A DNA stretch of 64,000 nucleotides. Source: Denitromonas halophila (GTDB taxonomy: Bacteria > Pseudomonadota > Gammaproteobacteria > Burkholderiales > Rhodocyclaceae). Where the stretch lies: positions 181,518 to 245,517 of the forward strand of contig NZ_VMNK01000002.1 of assembly GCF_007625155.1 (NCBI RefSeq). Reading direction: 5' to 3'. Below, one piece after another: positions 10,480-19,453 of the stretch. Made by a program: the position numbers and the translations under genes. Every line of letters starts with the position of its first letter. Position 1 is the stretch's first letter. Under the pieces are notes generated by a model. It had not been told where the DNA came from. It searched no databases and worked only from the letters and a program-made list of their open reading frames with translations.

Positions 10480-10905
10480 CGAGCATTCCCGCTTACTATC
10501 GGCTGGTGTCGTTACGGCTCGAATGCCCACGAATCGCGCTAGCGTAAAAACCACTAATCATACAGAGCAATCGCCCAGAGGAGCAAAGCTCCCATGAGAA
10601 ACGGATAACAGTCAATAGCTAGTATGCAACACGCTTTCGCCAGATTCGGTGCGGAAATTGAACGGCCGGCGTGGCCGAACTCGCGACGCTGGGCTCCGAT
10701 CTGCGTCCGATGACCGCTTTTCGGATGACTCATACCGGAACAATCGGCGACGAGTAGCCAAGGCGGAGAGTCACAGCGGCGGCACATCATCCGGCCGCTA
10801 ATGCACATTGTAATCATGCTATCTGGGCCCTCAAGAGCTACTGTGCCATGATGTACGCATCTGAACAGGTCAGAATGTGCGTCACAACCAAACTACGGAG
10901 GCGAT
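10480..10905. other. divergent intergenic region between the two defence modules
   Basis: These 426 bases separate the minus-strand STAND gene from the plus-strand nucleotidyltransferase gene and should hold both promoters. No clear sigma-70 pair, operator palindrome or small gene could be identified. The middle (about 10620-10800) contains short decayed-looking open frames only. Confidence 0.5.
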
Positions 10906-11658
10906 GTGTCGGCAGAGGAATACCTGCGCGGTCTGCTTCGGAAGTACGCCGTCAATACAAAGGGGGCTGAGGCGGCCGGGAACAAAATCTATCCAGTGCT
11001 CGAAAAGTGGAGTAATGGTTTCCTGAACAAGGCCGAATTCTCAGGTTCGCTTGCGAAGGGCACCGGCATCTCGCTCTCAACTGATGCCGACATTTTCTTG
11101 TCGTTAAGTTCGACAACTCCGGGCACTCTCTCGGATATGTATGAGACGCTCAGCAAGGCTGTGTCGATCGCTGGTTATCCGGTTCGGAAGCAAGACGTCT
11201 CAGTGGGAACGACTGTCGATGGCTACTCGATTGACCTAGTGCCAGGTCGGCGTCAGTCTCAGTACGGCAACGAACACAGCCTTTACCGAAACCGAACTGG
11301 TAGTTGGACGAAGACAGACGTCCAGACGCACATCACACTCGTTTCCGGAAGCGGGCGAACTGAAGAGATTCGGATACTCAAGATTTGGCGAACTCTTCGC
11401 AACCTGCGCTTCCCTTCGTTTTACCTTGAGCTCGCGGTCCTAGCCGCGTTGCGCTACGCGCGCCAAGGCGACATCGCCGCAAACGTTTGGCGGACGCTTC
11501 AGTATCTTCACGACAACATCAAGACCGCCCGATTCATCGACCCTGCGAACACGAACAACGTAGTATCAGACGATTGCTCGGCATCGGAAAAGGCGGCGAT
11601 TTGTTTGCAAGCCGGCGCCTCTATCGGGAAAAAGACGTGGGACGAGATTGTCTGGTGA
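10906..11658 (+). CDS. CD-NTase/OAS-like nucleotidyltransferase
   Basis: The 250-residue protein has the polymerase-beta-type nucleotidyltransferase core: G47-S48 in FSGSLAKGTGIS, the metal-binding pair D60-A-D62, and the third acidic residue D110 in YSIDLVP. The C-terminal half has the helical partner domain, with ILKIWRTLRNLRFPSFYLEL and IDPANTNNVVSDD, the latter like the OAS1_C signature. All catalytic residues are present, so the enzyme should be active; CD-NTases make cyclic oligonucleotide alarms in CBASS, but a protein- or tRNA-modifying role is also possible. The GTG start at 10906 has GGAGG 4 bases upstream, and no in-frame ATG is near. It is followed after one base by the DUF6602 gene, its probable partner. 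Confidence 0.8.
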   Translation: MSAEEYLRGLLRKYAVNTKGAEAAGNKIYPVLEKWSNGFLNKAEFSGSLAKGTGISLSTDADIFLSLSSTTPGTLSDMYETLSKAVSIAGYPVRKQDVSVGTTVDGYSIDLVPGRRQSQYGNEHSLYRNRTGSWTKTDVQTHITLVSGSGRTEEIRILKIWRTLRNLRFPSFYLELAVLAALRYARQGDIAANVWRTLQYLHDNIKTARFIDPANTNNVVSDDCSASEKAAICLQAGASIGKKTWDEIVW

Positions 11659-11659
11659 C

Positions 11660-12418
11660 ATGAACAAAGCCAAGAAAGCATCAGCCATTGATGGCAAGCA
11701 TTTCCTTCGTGAAGCCTTCGCCGCAGAGCAAGAAGTCCTTCGCCTAAAATTGGAACTGTCGAGCAAGTCAATTACTCACAACGGTGTGATGGGTGAGGTG
11801 AACGAACATCATTTCATCGAAGTTCTGCGGAAGTACCTGCCGAATCGATACGCCGTTGCTCAAGGCATTGTTGTTGACTCAAACGGCGCAACAAGCGATC
11901 AGATTGACATCATCATCTTTGATCCGCAGTACACCCCGACGCTCCTAGATCAGCAGTCACACAGGTTTGTCCCCGCCGAGGCCGTCTACGGGGTTCTTGA
12001 AGCCAAGCCGACAATTAGCAAACAGTATCTGGAATATGCGGCCGACAAAGCTGCATCTGTTCGTCGACTGGAACGAACAAGCGTTCCAATCAGACATGCG
12101 GGCGGCGAATTTCCGCCGAAGACCCTGTTTCCAATTCTTGCTGGAATAGTCGCCCCCTGCGTCGACTGGGCAGATGGATGCAAGAGTTCGAGCTTCGCTG
12201 AAGTGATTGGCAGTCTTACGGACGAGCGAAGCCTAGATTGCGGCATTGCGCTCTCCGATCGTGCGTTTCAAGTCTCCAACGGGTCGATCGCTCTGAGCGA
12301 TTGCCACGGATCTCTCGCCGTCTTCCTCTTCGGACTATTGGATCGCTTGCAGAACCTCGGTACCGTGCCGGCAGTTGACTGGAACAGGTACGGCTCCGTG
12401 TTCAGCGGTGACCTTTGA
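11660..12418 (+). CDS. DUF6602-type protein with PD-(D/E)xK nuclease-like motif
   Basis: The 252-residue protein has an N-terminal charged helix (residues 15-45), then GVMGEVNEHHFIEVLRKYLP, and the core SDQIDIIIFD with D83 followed by E114-A-K116 in YGVLEAKP. This D...ExK spacing is that of restriction-endonuclease-fold nucleases, and the overall pattern fits the family I know as DUF6602. ATG 11660 lies one base after the stop of the nucleotidyltransferase gene; a TTG at 11648 is in frame but less likely. The tight coupling suggests an enzyme/effector pair. Nuclease activity is inferred from three residues only. Composition is AT-richer than the host genes around it. Confidence 0.7.
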   Translation: MNKAKKASAIDGKHFLREAFAAEQEVLRLKLELSSKSITHNGVMGEVNEHHFIEVLRKYLPNRYAVAQGIVVDSNGATSDQIDIIIFDPQYTPTLLDQQSHRFVPAEAVYGVLEAKPTISKQYLEYAADKAASVRRLERTSVPIRHAGGEFPPKTLFPILAGIVAPCVDWADGCKSSSFAEVIGSLTDERSLDCGIALSDRAFQVSNGSIALSDCHGSLAVFLFGLLDRLQNLGTVPAVDWNRYGSVFSGDL

Positions 12419-12865
12419 CTTGGACGTTGAGCATCAGCAACGGGGCGCACGTTCGCAGTCACCAGATCGGAAGCCGTCGTTCGCAGACATTCAAATTTGA
12501 CGGGCAGGTAACCATCTCATTGCGGCCCGATCGGTCGTGATACCCAGCCGACCGCTTTGGCCGAGGTCTTGCCAGTAAGGGGGCATGTGGAACGGCAGCT
12601 GTACTTCGTCACTTGCCGTTCGGAAGCCTGCCGGCTGACGGGCAGCTCCGGGTCGTTCACTGCCCCTGCGCAATGGCGCACTAAACGTCTGGCATGGCTG
12701 ATGACGCTTTTCGTTGGCCACGACGGAATCAATTCATCGATTTGGTGTTCGTCTGTGGCTCTTCGATACCCGCTCGCACCGCCCGCAAAAGGCGGGCGTG
12801 GGGGCGGTACAAATCGGGTGGGTATGCGAGTACGGTAGTCGAGGTGCCAACCCGGAGCGCTTTCG
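12419..12865. other. 447-base stretch without gene, right border of accessory island
   Basis: No gene is seen on either strand. Around 12783-12797 CCCGC-AAAA-GGCGGG forms a small hairpin without a T-run. The rest consists of short open frames with no recognisable protein, and lies between the DUF6602 gene and a decayed thioesterase gene. Confidence 0.5.
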
Positions 12866-13300
12866 ATGAACAAGGATGCTCACTTCAGTACGCTTTAGCG
12901 CATGTATCTGGCTGCGCCGATCAATGCCTTTTACGGCCCCGATATCGCGGTGAGCGAGGGCGCGGCGCGGGTTGGGATGACGGTGTTGCCGACGATGTTC
13001 CATGGCGCTGGGGCGGCGCATGGTTCGGTGGTGTTTAAAATGCTGGACGATGCGGCGTTTTTTCCGCCGCTTTGCTTGAGCGGACGTCTTTCGTGGTGAC
13101 CACGACATTCACGACCTACCTCACCCGGCCGGTGTCGTCGGGGCGCATTGTGTCGGTGGGGCGTGTGGTCAATCGCAATCGTACGCAGTTCATTGCCGAA
13201 GCCGTGTACCGATGCGCGCGGGCGGGAGATCGGTCGCGGCAGTGGTGTTTTTGCGCGCAGTGCGGCCTTGCTGACCGATACGGTGGGCTACGCGAGTTGA
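12866..13300 (+). pseudogene. PaaI-family hotdog thioesterase, inactivated by a stop and two frameshifts
   Basis: Reading from ATG 12866 (CGGAG 8 bases upstream) gives MNKDAHFSTL then TAG at 12896-12898, then RMYLAAPINAFYGP, GAGAAHGSVVFKMLDDAAFF. This is a PaaI-type thioesterase with its hotdog helix. At the six-T run 13058-13063 the frame shifts by one base, as if one T were lost, and continues as LLERTSFVVTTTF, TRPVSSGRIVSVGRVVNR and RTQFIAEA. Near 13208 one extra base returns it to a frame reading GRGSGVFARSAAL up to TGA 13298-13300. Every part is recognisable, so inactivation is recent. Programmed recoding at three sites is very unlikely. Confidence 0.85.
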
Positions 13301-13303
13301 GCG

Positions 13304-13330
13304 GCGCCGGGGCCTTGGTGGCCCCGGCGC
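13304..13330 (-). terminator. GC-rich hairpin between thioesterase remnant and pyc
   Basis: GCGCCGGGGCC (13304-13314) pairs perfectly with GGCCCCGGCGC (13320-13330) around a 5-base loop, 7 bases beyond the pyc stop. It lacks a T-run, so termination may be incomplete or Rho-assisted; it could serve both converging units. Confidence 0.5.
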
Positions 13331-13337
13331 GTGCGTG

Positions 13338-16300
13338 TCAGGCCTTGAATTCGATCAGTAGATCCTTGGCGTTGACCTGGGTGCCGGGCTTCACGTGCAC
13401 GGCGGCGATGGTGCCATCGCGTTCGGCCTTGATGGCCAGTTCCATTTTCATGGCTTCGAGTGTCATCAGGGTGTCGCCACGATTCACATGCTGGCCGTCG
13501 CGGGCGCCGACGCTGCCGATCACGCCGGGCATGGGCGCACCGATCTGGTCGGGGTTGCCGTCCTGCGCCTTGGGCTTGTCGCTGGTGTTGACCACGCCGG
13601 CACGCGGGACCTTGATCAGGCGCGGCTGGCCGTTGAGTTCGAAGAACAGCTTCATCTGACCGTCTTCTGACTCGGCGCGGCCGAGCAGGCGGATGACCAG
13701 GGTTTTGCCGCGATCGATGTCGACCACCACTTCTTCACCGTCGGCCAGACCGTAGAAGAAGGCCGGGGTGGGCAGCACGGAGACGTCGCCGTATTTGGCT
13801 TCGTGTGCGACATAGTCGGCGAAGACCTTGGGGTACATCAGCGACGAGGCCAGCTCGGTGTCGGTGGCGTCGCGCTCCAGCGTCTTGCTCAGTTCGGCGC
13901 GCGTGGCGTCGAGATCGACAGCCGGCAGGTGGTCGCCGGCGCGGCCGACCATGGGTTTTTCGCCGCCCAGTACCTTGGCTTGCAGCGCTTCGGGGAAGCC
14001 GTCGGCCGGGTAGCCGAGTTCGCCGCGCATCAGTTGCACGACGGATTCAGGGAAGGCGATTTCGCGCGCCGGGTCCATCACGTCGGCGGGGGTCAGTCCG
14101 TTGGTGACCATGAACAGCGCCATGTCGCCCACCACCTTGGAGGTCGGCGTGACCTTGACGATGTCGCCGAACAGCAGGTTGACCTGGGCGTAGGCCTGGG
14201 CGACTTCCGGCCAGTGATGGTCGATGCCGACCGCACGGGCCTGCTCGCGCAGGTTGGTGTATTGGCCGCCGGGCATTTCGTGCAGATAGACATCGGAGGT
14301 GCCCGAGCGGATGTCGGCTTCAAACGGCGCGTACTGGCGGCGCACGCCTTCCCAGTAGCGCGAGAGCTTTTGCAGGTTGGCGAGGTCCACGCCCGGGTCG
14401 CGGTCGTGGCCTTGCAGCGCGGCGACGATGGAGCCGAGGTTGGGCTGGGCGGTGAGGCCGGACAGCGCATCGAGTGCGCCGTCGACCGCATCCACACCGG
14501 CCTCGACGGCGGCCAGCACGCTGGCCGCGGCGATGCCGCTGGTGTCATGGGTGTGGAAGTGGATGGGCAGGCCGACTTCGTCGCGCAGCGCCTTGACCAG
14601 CGCGCTGGCGGCACGCGGGCGGCACACGCCGGCCATGTCCTTGATGGCGAGGATCTGCGCGCCGGCCTTTTCCAGGTCCTTGGCCATCTTTACGTAGTAC
14701 TGCAGGTTGTACTTGGGGCGCGCGGTGTCGAACAGGTCGCCGGTGTAGCAGATGGCCGCCTCGCACAGCGCGCCGGTGTCGCGCACCGCGTCGATGGCCA
14801 CGCGCATGTTGTCCACCCAGTTGAGCGAGTCGAACACGCGGAAGAGGTCGATGCCGCCTTCGCCATCGCGGCCGGCGGCGGCCTGTTTGACGAACTGGCG
14901 CACCACGTTGTCGGGGTAGTTGGTGTAGCCCACGGCGTTGGAGGCGCGCAACAGCATTTGCAGCAGCAGGTTAGGCATGGCTTCGCGCAGCTCGGCCAGG
15001 CGGGTCCACGGGTCTTCCTTGAGGAAGCGCAGCGCTACGTCGAAGGTCGCGCCGCCCCAGCATTCCATGGAGAACAGCTCGGACCCGAGGCGGGCGTAGT
15101 GCGGTGCCACGGCGACCATGTCGCGGGTGCGCATGCGAGTGGCAAACAGCGACTGGTGGGCGTCGCGCATGCTGGTGTCGGTCAGCAGCACTTGCGGAGT
15201 GTCGCGCATCCATTGGGCGAAGGCGTCGGCGCCCAGGGCTTTGAGGCGGTCGCGCGAACCGGCCGGGGGCGGCTCGGTGAGGTCGACCTTGGGCAGGATC
15301 GGCGCGGCCAGCGGGCCAACCGGCGCGGTGCGGCCTTTCATCTCGGGGCTGCCGTTGACGGTCACTTCGCCGATGAAGCTGAGGAGGCGGGTAGCGCGGT
15401 CGCGACGCGGGGTGAATTCGAACAGCGCGGGCGTGTCGTCGATAAAGCGGGTGATGCATTCGCCCGACAGAAACTGCGGATGGGCGATGACGTTTTCGAG
15501 GAAGGCGAGGTTGGTGGTGACCCCGCGGATGCGGAACTCGCGCAGCGCGCGATCCATGCGGCTGGCGGCCTCAACCGCGGTGTTGCCCCAAGCGGTGACC
15601 TTGACCAGCAGCGAGTCGTAATAGGGGGTGATGACCGCACCGGCGTAGGCCGTGCCGCCGTCCAGACGCACGCCCATGCCCGAGGCGCTGCGGTAGGCGG
15701 TGAGCTTGCCGTAGTCGGGCGCGAAGCCGTTTTCCGGGTCTTCGGTGGTGACGCGGCATTGCAGGGCGTGGCCGTTGAGACGGATCTTGTCTTGCGTGGG
15801 GATGCTGCTGTCTTCGTCGCCGATGCGCACGCCTTCGGTGACGCGGATCTGTGCCTTGACGATGTCGACGCCGGTGACCTGCTCGGTGACCGTGTGCTCG
15901 ACCTGAATACGCGGGTTCACTTCGATGAAGTAATAGGCGCCGGTGTCGGCGTCCATGAGGAACTCGACCGTGCCGGCGTGGCTGTAGCCGACTTCGCGGG
16001 CCAGGCGCAGTGCGGCGGCGCACAGATCGGTACGGGTTTTTTCGTCGAGGTAGGGCGCCGGGGCGCGCTCGACCACCTTCTGGTTGCGGCGCTGTACCGA
16101 GCAGTCGCGCTCGAACAGGTGGATGAGGTTGCCATGGGTGTCGCCCAGTACCTGCACTTCCACATGGCGGGCGCGGCGCACCAGTTTTTCGAGATACACC
16201 TCGTCGTTGCCAAAGGCGCTGCCGGCCTCGCGGCGGGCCACTTCCATGGCCGGGCCGAGATCGGCTTCGGTTTCGACCACGCGCATGCCGCGGCCACCGC

Positions 16301-16796
16301 CACCCCAGCTGGCCTTGAGCATCATCGGGTAGCCGACTTTGGCTGCGGCTGCCTTGGCACCGGCCAGGTCATAGGGCAGGGCATCGGTGGCGGGCACCAC
16401 CGGCACGCCGGCGCTTTCGGCCAGGTGCCGCGCGGTGACCTTGTTGCCGAGCCGGCGCATGGCGTCTGGGCTGGGGCCGATGAAGCGGATGCCGGCCTTG
16501 GCGCAGGCTTCGGCAAAGTCCGGGTTCTCGGAGAGCAGGCCGTAACCGGGGTGAATCGCATCCACATGCGCCTCTTTGGCCACCCGGATGATGTCGTCGA
16601 TATCGAGGTAGGCCGCGATCGGGCCTTTGCCTTCGCCCACCAGATAGGCTTCGTCGGCCTTGAAGCGATGCAGTGAGAGGCGGTCTTCCTTGGAGTAGAT
16701 CGCCACGGTGCGGATGTTCATCTCGCTGGCAGCGCGGAACACGCGGATGGCGATTTCGGATCGGTTGGCGACGAGGATGCTCTTGATCGGATTCAT
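13338..16796 (-). CDS. pyc: pyruvate carboxylase, single-chain
   Basis: The 1152-residue biotin enzyme carboxylates pyruvate to oxaloacetate with ATP and bicarbonate, refilling the TCA cycle. Residues 1-450 are the biotin carboxylase part (ILVANRSEIAIRVFRAA; ATP-grasp loop KASWGGGGRGMRVVE; FIEVNPRIQVEHTVTE). Residues about 530-1000 are the carboxyltransferase domain (LLTDTSMRDAHQSLFATRMR and KDMAGVC). The C-terminal biotin carrier domain has LEAMKME with biotinyl Lys 1117. Full length for the family. It is the only gene of its unit; a hairpin follows at 13304-13330. With aceA in the same window it suggests growth on both C2 and C3 compounds. Confidence 0.97.
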   Translation of the reverse strand: MNPIKSILVANRSEIAIRVFRAASEMNIRTVAIYSKEDRLSLHRFKADEAYLVGEGKGPIAAYLDIDDIIRVAKEAHVDAIHPGYGLLSENPDFAEACAKAGIRFIGPSPDAMRRLGNKVTARHLAESAGVPVVPATDALPYDLAGAKAAAAKVGYPMMLKASWGGGGRGMRVVETEADLGPAMEVARREAGSAFGNDEVYLEKLVRRARHVEVQVLGDTHGNLIHLFERDCSVQRRNQKVVERAPAPYLDEKTRTDLCAAALRLAREVGYSHAGTVEFLMDADTGAYYFIEVNPRIQVEHTVTEQVTGVDIVKAQIRVTEGVRIGDEDSSIPTQDKIRLNGHALQCRVTTEDPENGFAPDYGKLTAYRSASGMGVRLDGGTAYAGAVITPYYDSLLVKVTAWGNTAVEAASRMDRALREFRIRGVTTNLAFLENVIAHPQFLSGECITRFIDDTPALFEFTPRRDRATRLLSFIGEVTVNGSPEMKGRTAPVGPLAAPILPKVDLTEPPPAGSRDRLKALGADAFAQWMRDTPQVLLTDTSMRDAHQSLFATRMRTRDMVAVAPHYARLGSELFSMECWGGATFDVALRFLKEDPWTRLAELREAMPNLLLQMLLRASNAVGYTNYPDNVVRQFVKQAAAGRDGEGGIDLFRVFDSLNWVDNMRVAIDAVRDTGALCEAAICYTGDLFDTARPKYNLQYYVKMAKDLEKAGAQILAIKDMAGVCRPRAASALVKALRDEVGLPIHFHTHDTSGIAAASVLAAVEAGVDAVDGALDALSGLTAQPNLGSIVAALQGHDRDPGVDLANLQKLSRYWEGVRRQYAPFEADIRSGTSDVYLHEMPGGQYTNLREQARAVGIDHHWPEVAQAYAQVNLLFGDIVKVTPTSKVVGDMALFMVTNGLTPADVMDPAREIAFPESVVQLMRGELGYPADGFPEALQAKVLGGEKPMVGRAGDHLPAVDLDATRAELSKTLERDATDTELASSLMYPKVFADYVAHEAKYGDVSVLPTPAFFYGLADGEEVVVDIDRGKTLVIRLLGRAESEDGQMKLFFELNGQPRLIKVPRAGVVNTSDKPKAQDGNPDQIGAPMPGVIGSVGARDGQHVNRGDTLMTLEAMKMELAIKAERDGTIAAVHVKPGTQVNAKDLLIEFKA

Positions 16797-17052
16797 GGGG
16801 TTGCGTCCTGATTAAGCGGTTGAAGCCGGGCGGCTGCGTCTTGCGCTGATTGCCTATTGTTGTAGATCGCCGATCTAGCCGTTAAATGGCGTCGTTTTTG
16901 GCGAAATTTGGCGTTTATGACGGCCGATGTTGTGCTCATGATCGGGTTTTGCACCTGCTTTGCCTAGTCGGGTGAACCCGACAATGTTGCGGCGCAATGA
17001 GATGAGATCGGGCGGTGGTCGCGGTATGCTTTCAAGCCCGAACCGGAGCGAG

Positions 17053-17919
17053 ATGAAGAACGTGCAGGCCTTGTTGAATGAAGATCAGTGGTTGCCACGA
17101 TTGGCAATCACCCTCGTACTGGTGGTGGTGTTTTTGATTGGCCGCCGACTGGCGACCAAAGCCATCCGCGGGGGTGCCGACGTGCTCGACGCCTCACGTC
17201 GGCGTCGGGTGTTTTACGCGCGCAGCGCCTTCAACCTTGGCCTGGCGGTGGCCATGCTGCTGCTCTGGCTGGGGCATTTGCAAAACATCGTGCTCTCGCT
17301 GACTGCTGTCATCGTGGCGGTGGTGCTGGCGACCAAGGAAATCATCATGTGCGTGAGCGGCTTCATGCTGCGCACCGGCACCGGGCTGTATTCGGTGGGC
17401 GACTGGATCGAAGTCAATGGGGTGCGCGGCGAAGTCAGCGACTACAACGTGCTGACGACCACCTTGCTCGAACTCGCGCCGCCCAAGCGCGGGCATGGCT
17501 ATACCGGCAACCTGATCGTCATCCCGAACAGCCTGTTTCTGACCCATACGGTGCGCAACGAACGGCTCGGTCGCCACTATGTGCTGCATCCCTTCGTGGT
17601 CACGGTTGAACCCGGCTTGAACGTGGGTGAGGCGCTGGCGTGGTGGACTGCCCAAGCGGCGGCCGCCTGTGCCGATTTTGCCGAAGAGGCCGAGCGGGTG
17701 AGTGCGGCGGCTGACCGCGCCTTGTCGGCCGATGTGCAAGGGCCGGTGCCGTTGGTGCATGTCGGTACGACGGACGCGGGCAATGTGAGCTTTGAGCTCC
17801 AACTGTTTTGCCCCGCCGCGCGTGCACATGCGCTGGAGGTGACGCTCACCAGCGCATTTTTGAGCGCGGTGGCGGCCGGGCAGTTTAGCCCGGCAATGCC
17901 TGAAAAAGACGCCGGCTGA
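17053..17919 (+). CDS. mechanosensitive ion channel family protein (MscS-like)
   Basis: The 288-residue protein has three predicted membrane helices (about residues 14-32, 55-75 and 78-105, the last being VLSLTAVIVAVVLATKEII, the pore-lining type). A cytoplasmic beta domain with YSVGDWIEVNGVRGEVSDYN follows, diagnostic of the MscS family. Such channels open on osmotic downshock or, in some members, serve more specific solutes. ATG 17053 has GGAG 4 bases upstream; longer in-frame starts from 16960 lack support. The C-terminal 100 residues are less typical. It converges with the next gene, the two stop codons being adjacent. Confidence 0.85.
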   Translation: MKNVQALLNEDQWLPRLAITLVLVVVFLIGRRLATKAIRGGADVLDASRRRRVFYARSAFNLGLAVAMLLLWLGHLQNIVLSLTAVIVAVVLATKEIIMCVSGFMLRTGTGLYSVGDWIEVNGVRGEVSDYNVLTTTLLELAPPKRGHGYTGNLIVIPNSLFLTHTVRNERLGRHYVLHPFVVTVEPGLNVGEALAWWTAQAAAACADFAEEAERVSAAADRALSADVQGPVPLVHVGTTDAGNVSFELQLFCPAARAHALEVTLTSAFLSAVAAGQFSPAMPEKDAG

Positions 17920-18384
17920 TTACTCGCACTGCGCAACGCAGGGGCCATCGGCCGGGCAGGTGCCCTCGGCCGGCACGACACACTTGGCGCGCGAGCGCTG
18001 CACAAAATACGTGCCGTTGGAGTAGTCACAACGCAGCATGGTGAGGCCTTTTTTCTGGCTCACGCTGATCTTTACCGGCTTGGCTTTGGCCATCTCGTCC
18101 TTGGGCATGTCGCAGGACTGGTAGTTGGCAAACTGGCCATCGGCCGACTCCCACAGCGCCACGTCCTTCAGCTTGCGATAGTTTTCAAAGCTCTCGCAGG
18201 TGGTGTCCAGCGGGCTATAGAGCCGGGCGTTGCTGCCGCAGAAGCCGTCAAAGGTGTACTTAAGTTCTTCGGTCGTCGGGCAGGCATTGACTTGTTTGAC
18301 GGTGGCCGCATCCGGACAGGCCACCGGCTCGGCAATGGCGCTCAGGGGGATGGCAAGGGCGAGGGCAGCGAACAGCAAACGCAT
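17920..18384 (-). CDS. secreted cysteine-rich protein of unknown function
   Basis: The 154-residue product starts with a clear Sec signal peptide (MRLLFAALALAIPLSAIAEP) likely cut after AIA. The mature part of about 136 residues contains about ten Cys residues, including CPDAATVKQVNACPT near its start and CPADGPCVAQCE at its end, suggesting several disulfides in the periplasm or outside. ATG 18384 has GGAG 7-8 bases upstream. I do not recognise the family with certainty. The stop abuts that of the mechanosensitive channel gene on the other strand. Confidence 0.7.
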   Translation of the reverse strand: MRLLFAALALAIPLSAIAEPVACPDAATVKQVNACPTTEELKYTFDGFCGSNARLYSPLDTTCESFENYRKLKDVALWESADGQFANYQSCDMPKDEMAKAKPVKISVSQKKGLTMLRCDYSNGTYFVQRSRAKCVVPAEGTCPADGPCVAQCE

Positions 18385-18517
18385 GAAAGTCTCCGAGTCG
18401 GTGAAAAACAGAGCGCAGTGTGCCAACCCACGGCGGGCGCTGCTCTGATCCAGCGCAGGAAAACCGCGTATCGCGAGGTGCCGCGGCGCATGTAGGCGGC
18501 AGTTTCAGGCCGTTGTT

Positions 18518-19393
18518 CTACCCGATCGGGGGTGTGCGTACCTCAAGCTGCAACCAGCGCACAAAATCGCGAATCCACGCCTGATTGGCGGCCGCCGGTG
18601 GCAGTACGGCGTAAAAGCCCAGGCCCGGCACAGCCACGTCGAAGGGTGCCACCAGCGCGCCAGAGACCAGATAGCTGCGCGCCAATAGGCCGACGCTCAG
18701 TGCGACGCCGCTGCCGGCCGCCGCTGCTTCGAGCATCATCATCGCGTCATCGAATTCCGGCCCGCTCTCCGGCGCCGGCCAGTCCAGCCCCGCGGCGGCA
18801 AACCAGGGTTGCCAGGGCAGCAGTGGATGGCGCAGCAGGCGCACGCGGGCGAGATCGGCTGGCGTTTTCAGTGTCGCCGCCAGCGCCGGCGTGCACAGCG
18901 GTGTCACCGTCTCGTCGCTCAATTTGAAGGCGGAGAGCCCGGGCCACGGCGGTCGGCCATAGCGCAGGCCGAGGTCGGCCGTGCCGTCGAGCATCGGATC
19001 CAGCCGGGTCGAGGCCGACAGCGCAAACTCCAGCGTCGGATGCGCCTGCTGATACCCCGCCAGCCGCCCCACCAACCACTTCGCCCCGAAAGCCGGCGCC
19101 ACGCTGATACGCAGCGTCTGCCCCGCCTGCCCCCGCAACTGCCGCGACGCCGCCTCGATGCGCGCCAGCGCCGGCCGAACCTCCGCCAGATACGCCGCCC
19201 CCGCCGCAGTCAGCTCAATCTTCCGGTTGATCCGTAAAAACAGCGCTTGCCCCAGCCAGTCTTCCAGCGTTTTGATGCGATGACTTACCGCGGACGGTGT
19301 GATGCACAGCTCCTCGCCCGCGCGCTGAAAGCTGCCGTGGCGGGCGGCAGCTTCGAAGGCGATCAGGGTGTGGGGTGGGGGGAGGGTGAGCAT
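18518..19393 (-). CDS. LysR-family regulator, GcvA-like
   Basis: The 291-residue protein has the N-terminal winged helix-turn-helix with LIAFEAAARHGSFQRAGEEL and ITPSAVSHRIKTLEDWLG, followed by a periplasmic-binding-protein-like effector domain (SVAPAFGAKWLVGRL). This wording of the DNA-binding domain is typical of the GcvA/AmpR subgroup. The target genes are unknown; neither neighbour is an obvious partner, and no divergent gene starts next to it. It is one of three GcvA-like regulators within 7 kb. Confidence 0.88.
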   Translation of the reverse strand: MLTLPPPHTLIAFEAAARHGSFQRAGEELCITPSAVSHRIKTLEDWLGQALFLRINRKIELTAAGAAYLAEVRPALARIEAASRQLRGQAGQTLRISVAPAFGAKWLVGRLAGYQQAHPTLEFALSASTRLDPMLDGTADLGLRYGRPPWPGLSAFKLSDETVTPLCTPALAATLKTPADLARVRLLRHPLLPWQPWFAAAGLDWPAPESGPEFDDAMMMLEAAAAGSGVALSVGLLARSYLVSGALVAPFDVAVPGLGFYAVLPPAAANQAWIRDFVRWLQLEVRTPPIG

Positions 19394-19453
19394 GGTTTGT
19401 GTAGGAGGGGGAGGCGCTGAACGGCCTGCGTTCTTCAGGTCCCAAGTAGGTAT

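Noticed and set aside
12557..12838. Short frames on both strands right of the DUF6602 gene
   Set aside because: No ribosome site, Arg/Pro/Ser-rich translation typical of non-coding high-GC DNA.
12896..12898. TAG in the thioesterase gene as recoding signal
   Set aside because: No pyrrolysine system is expected and two further frameshifts exist in the same gene, so loss of function is simpler.
13803..16676. 957-residue open frame on the plus strand opposite pyc
   Set aside because: Composition is biased and without motifs; it is the shadow of the pyruvate carboxylase gene in a high-GC genome.
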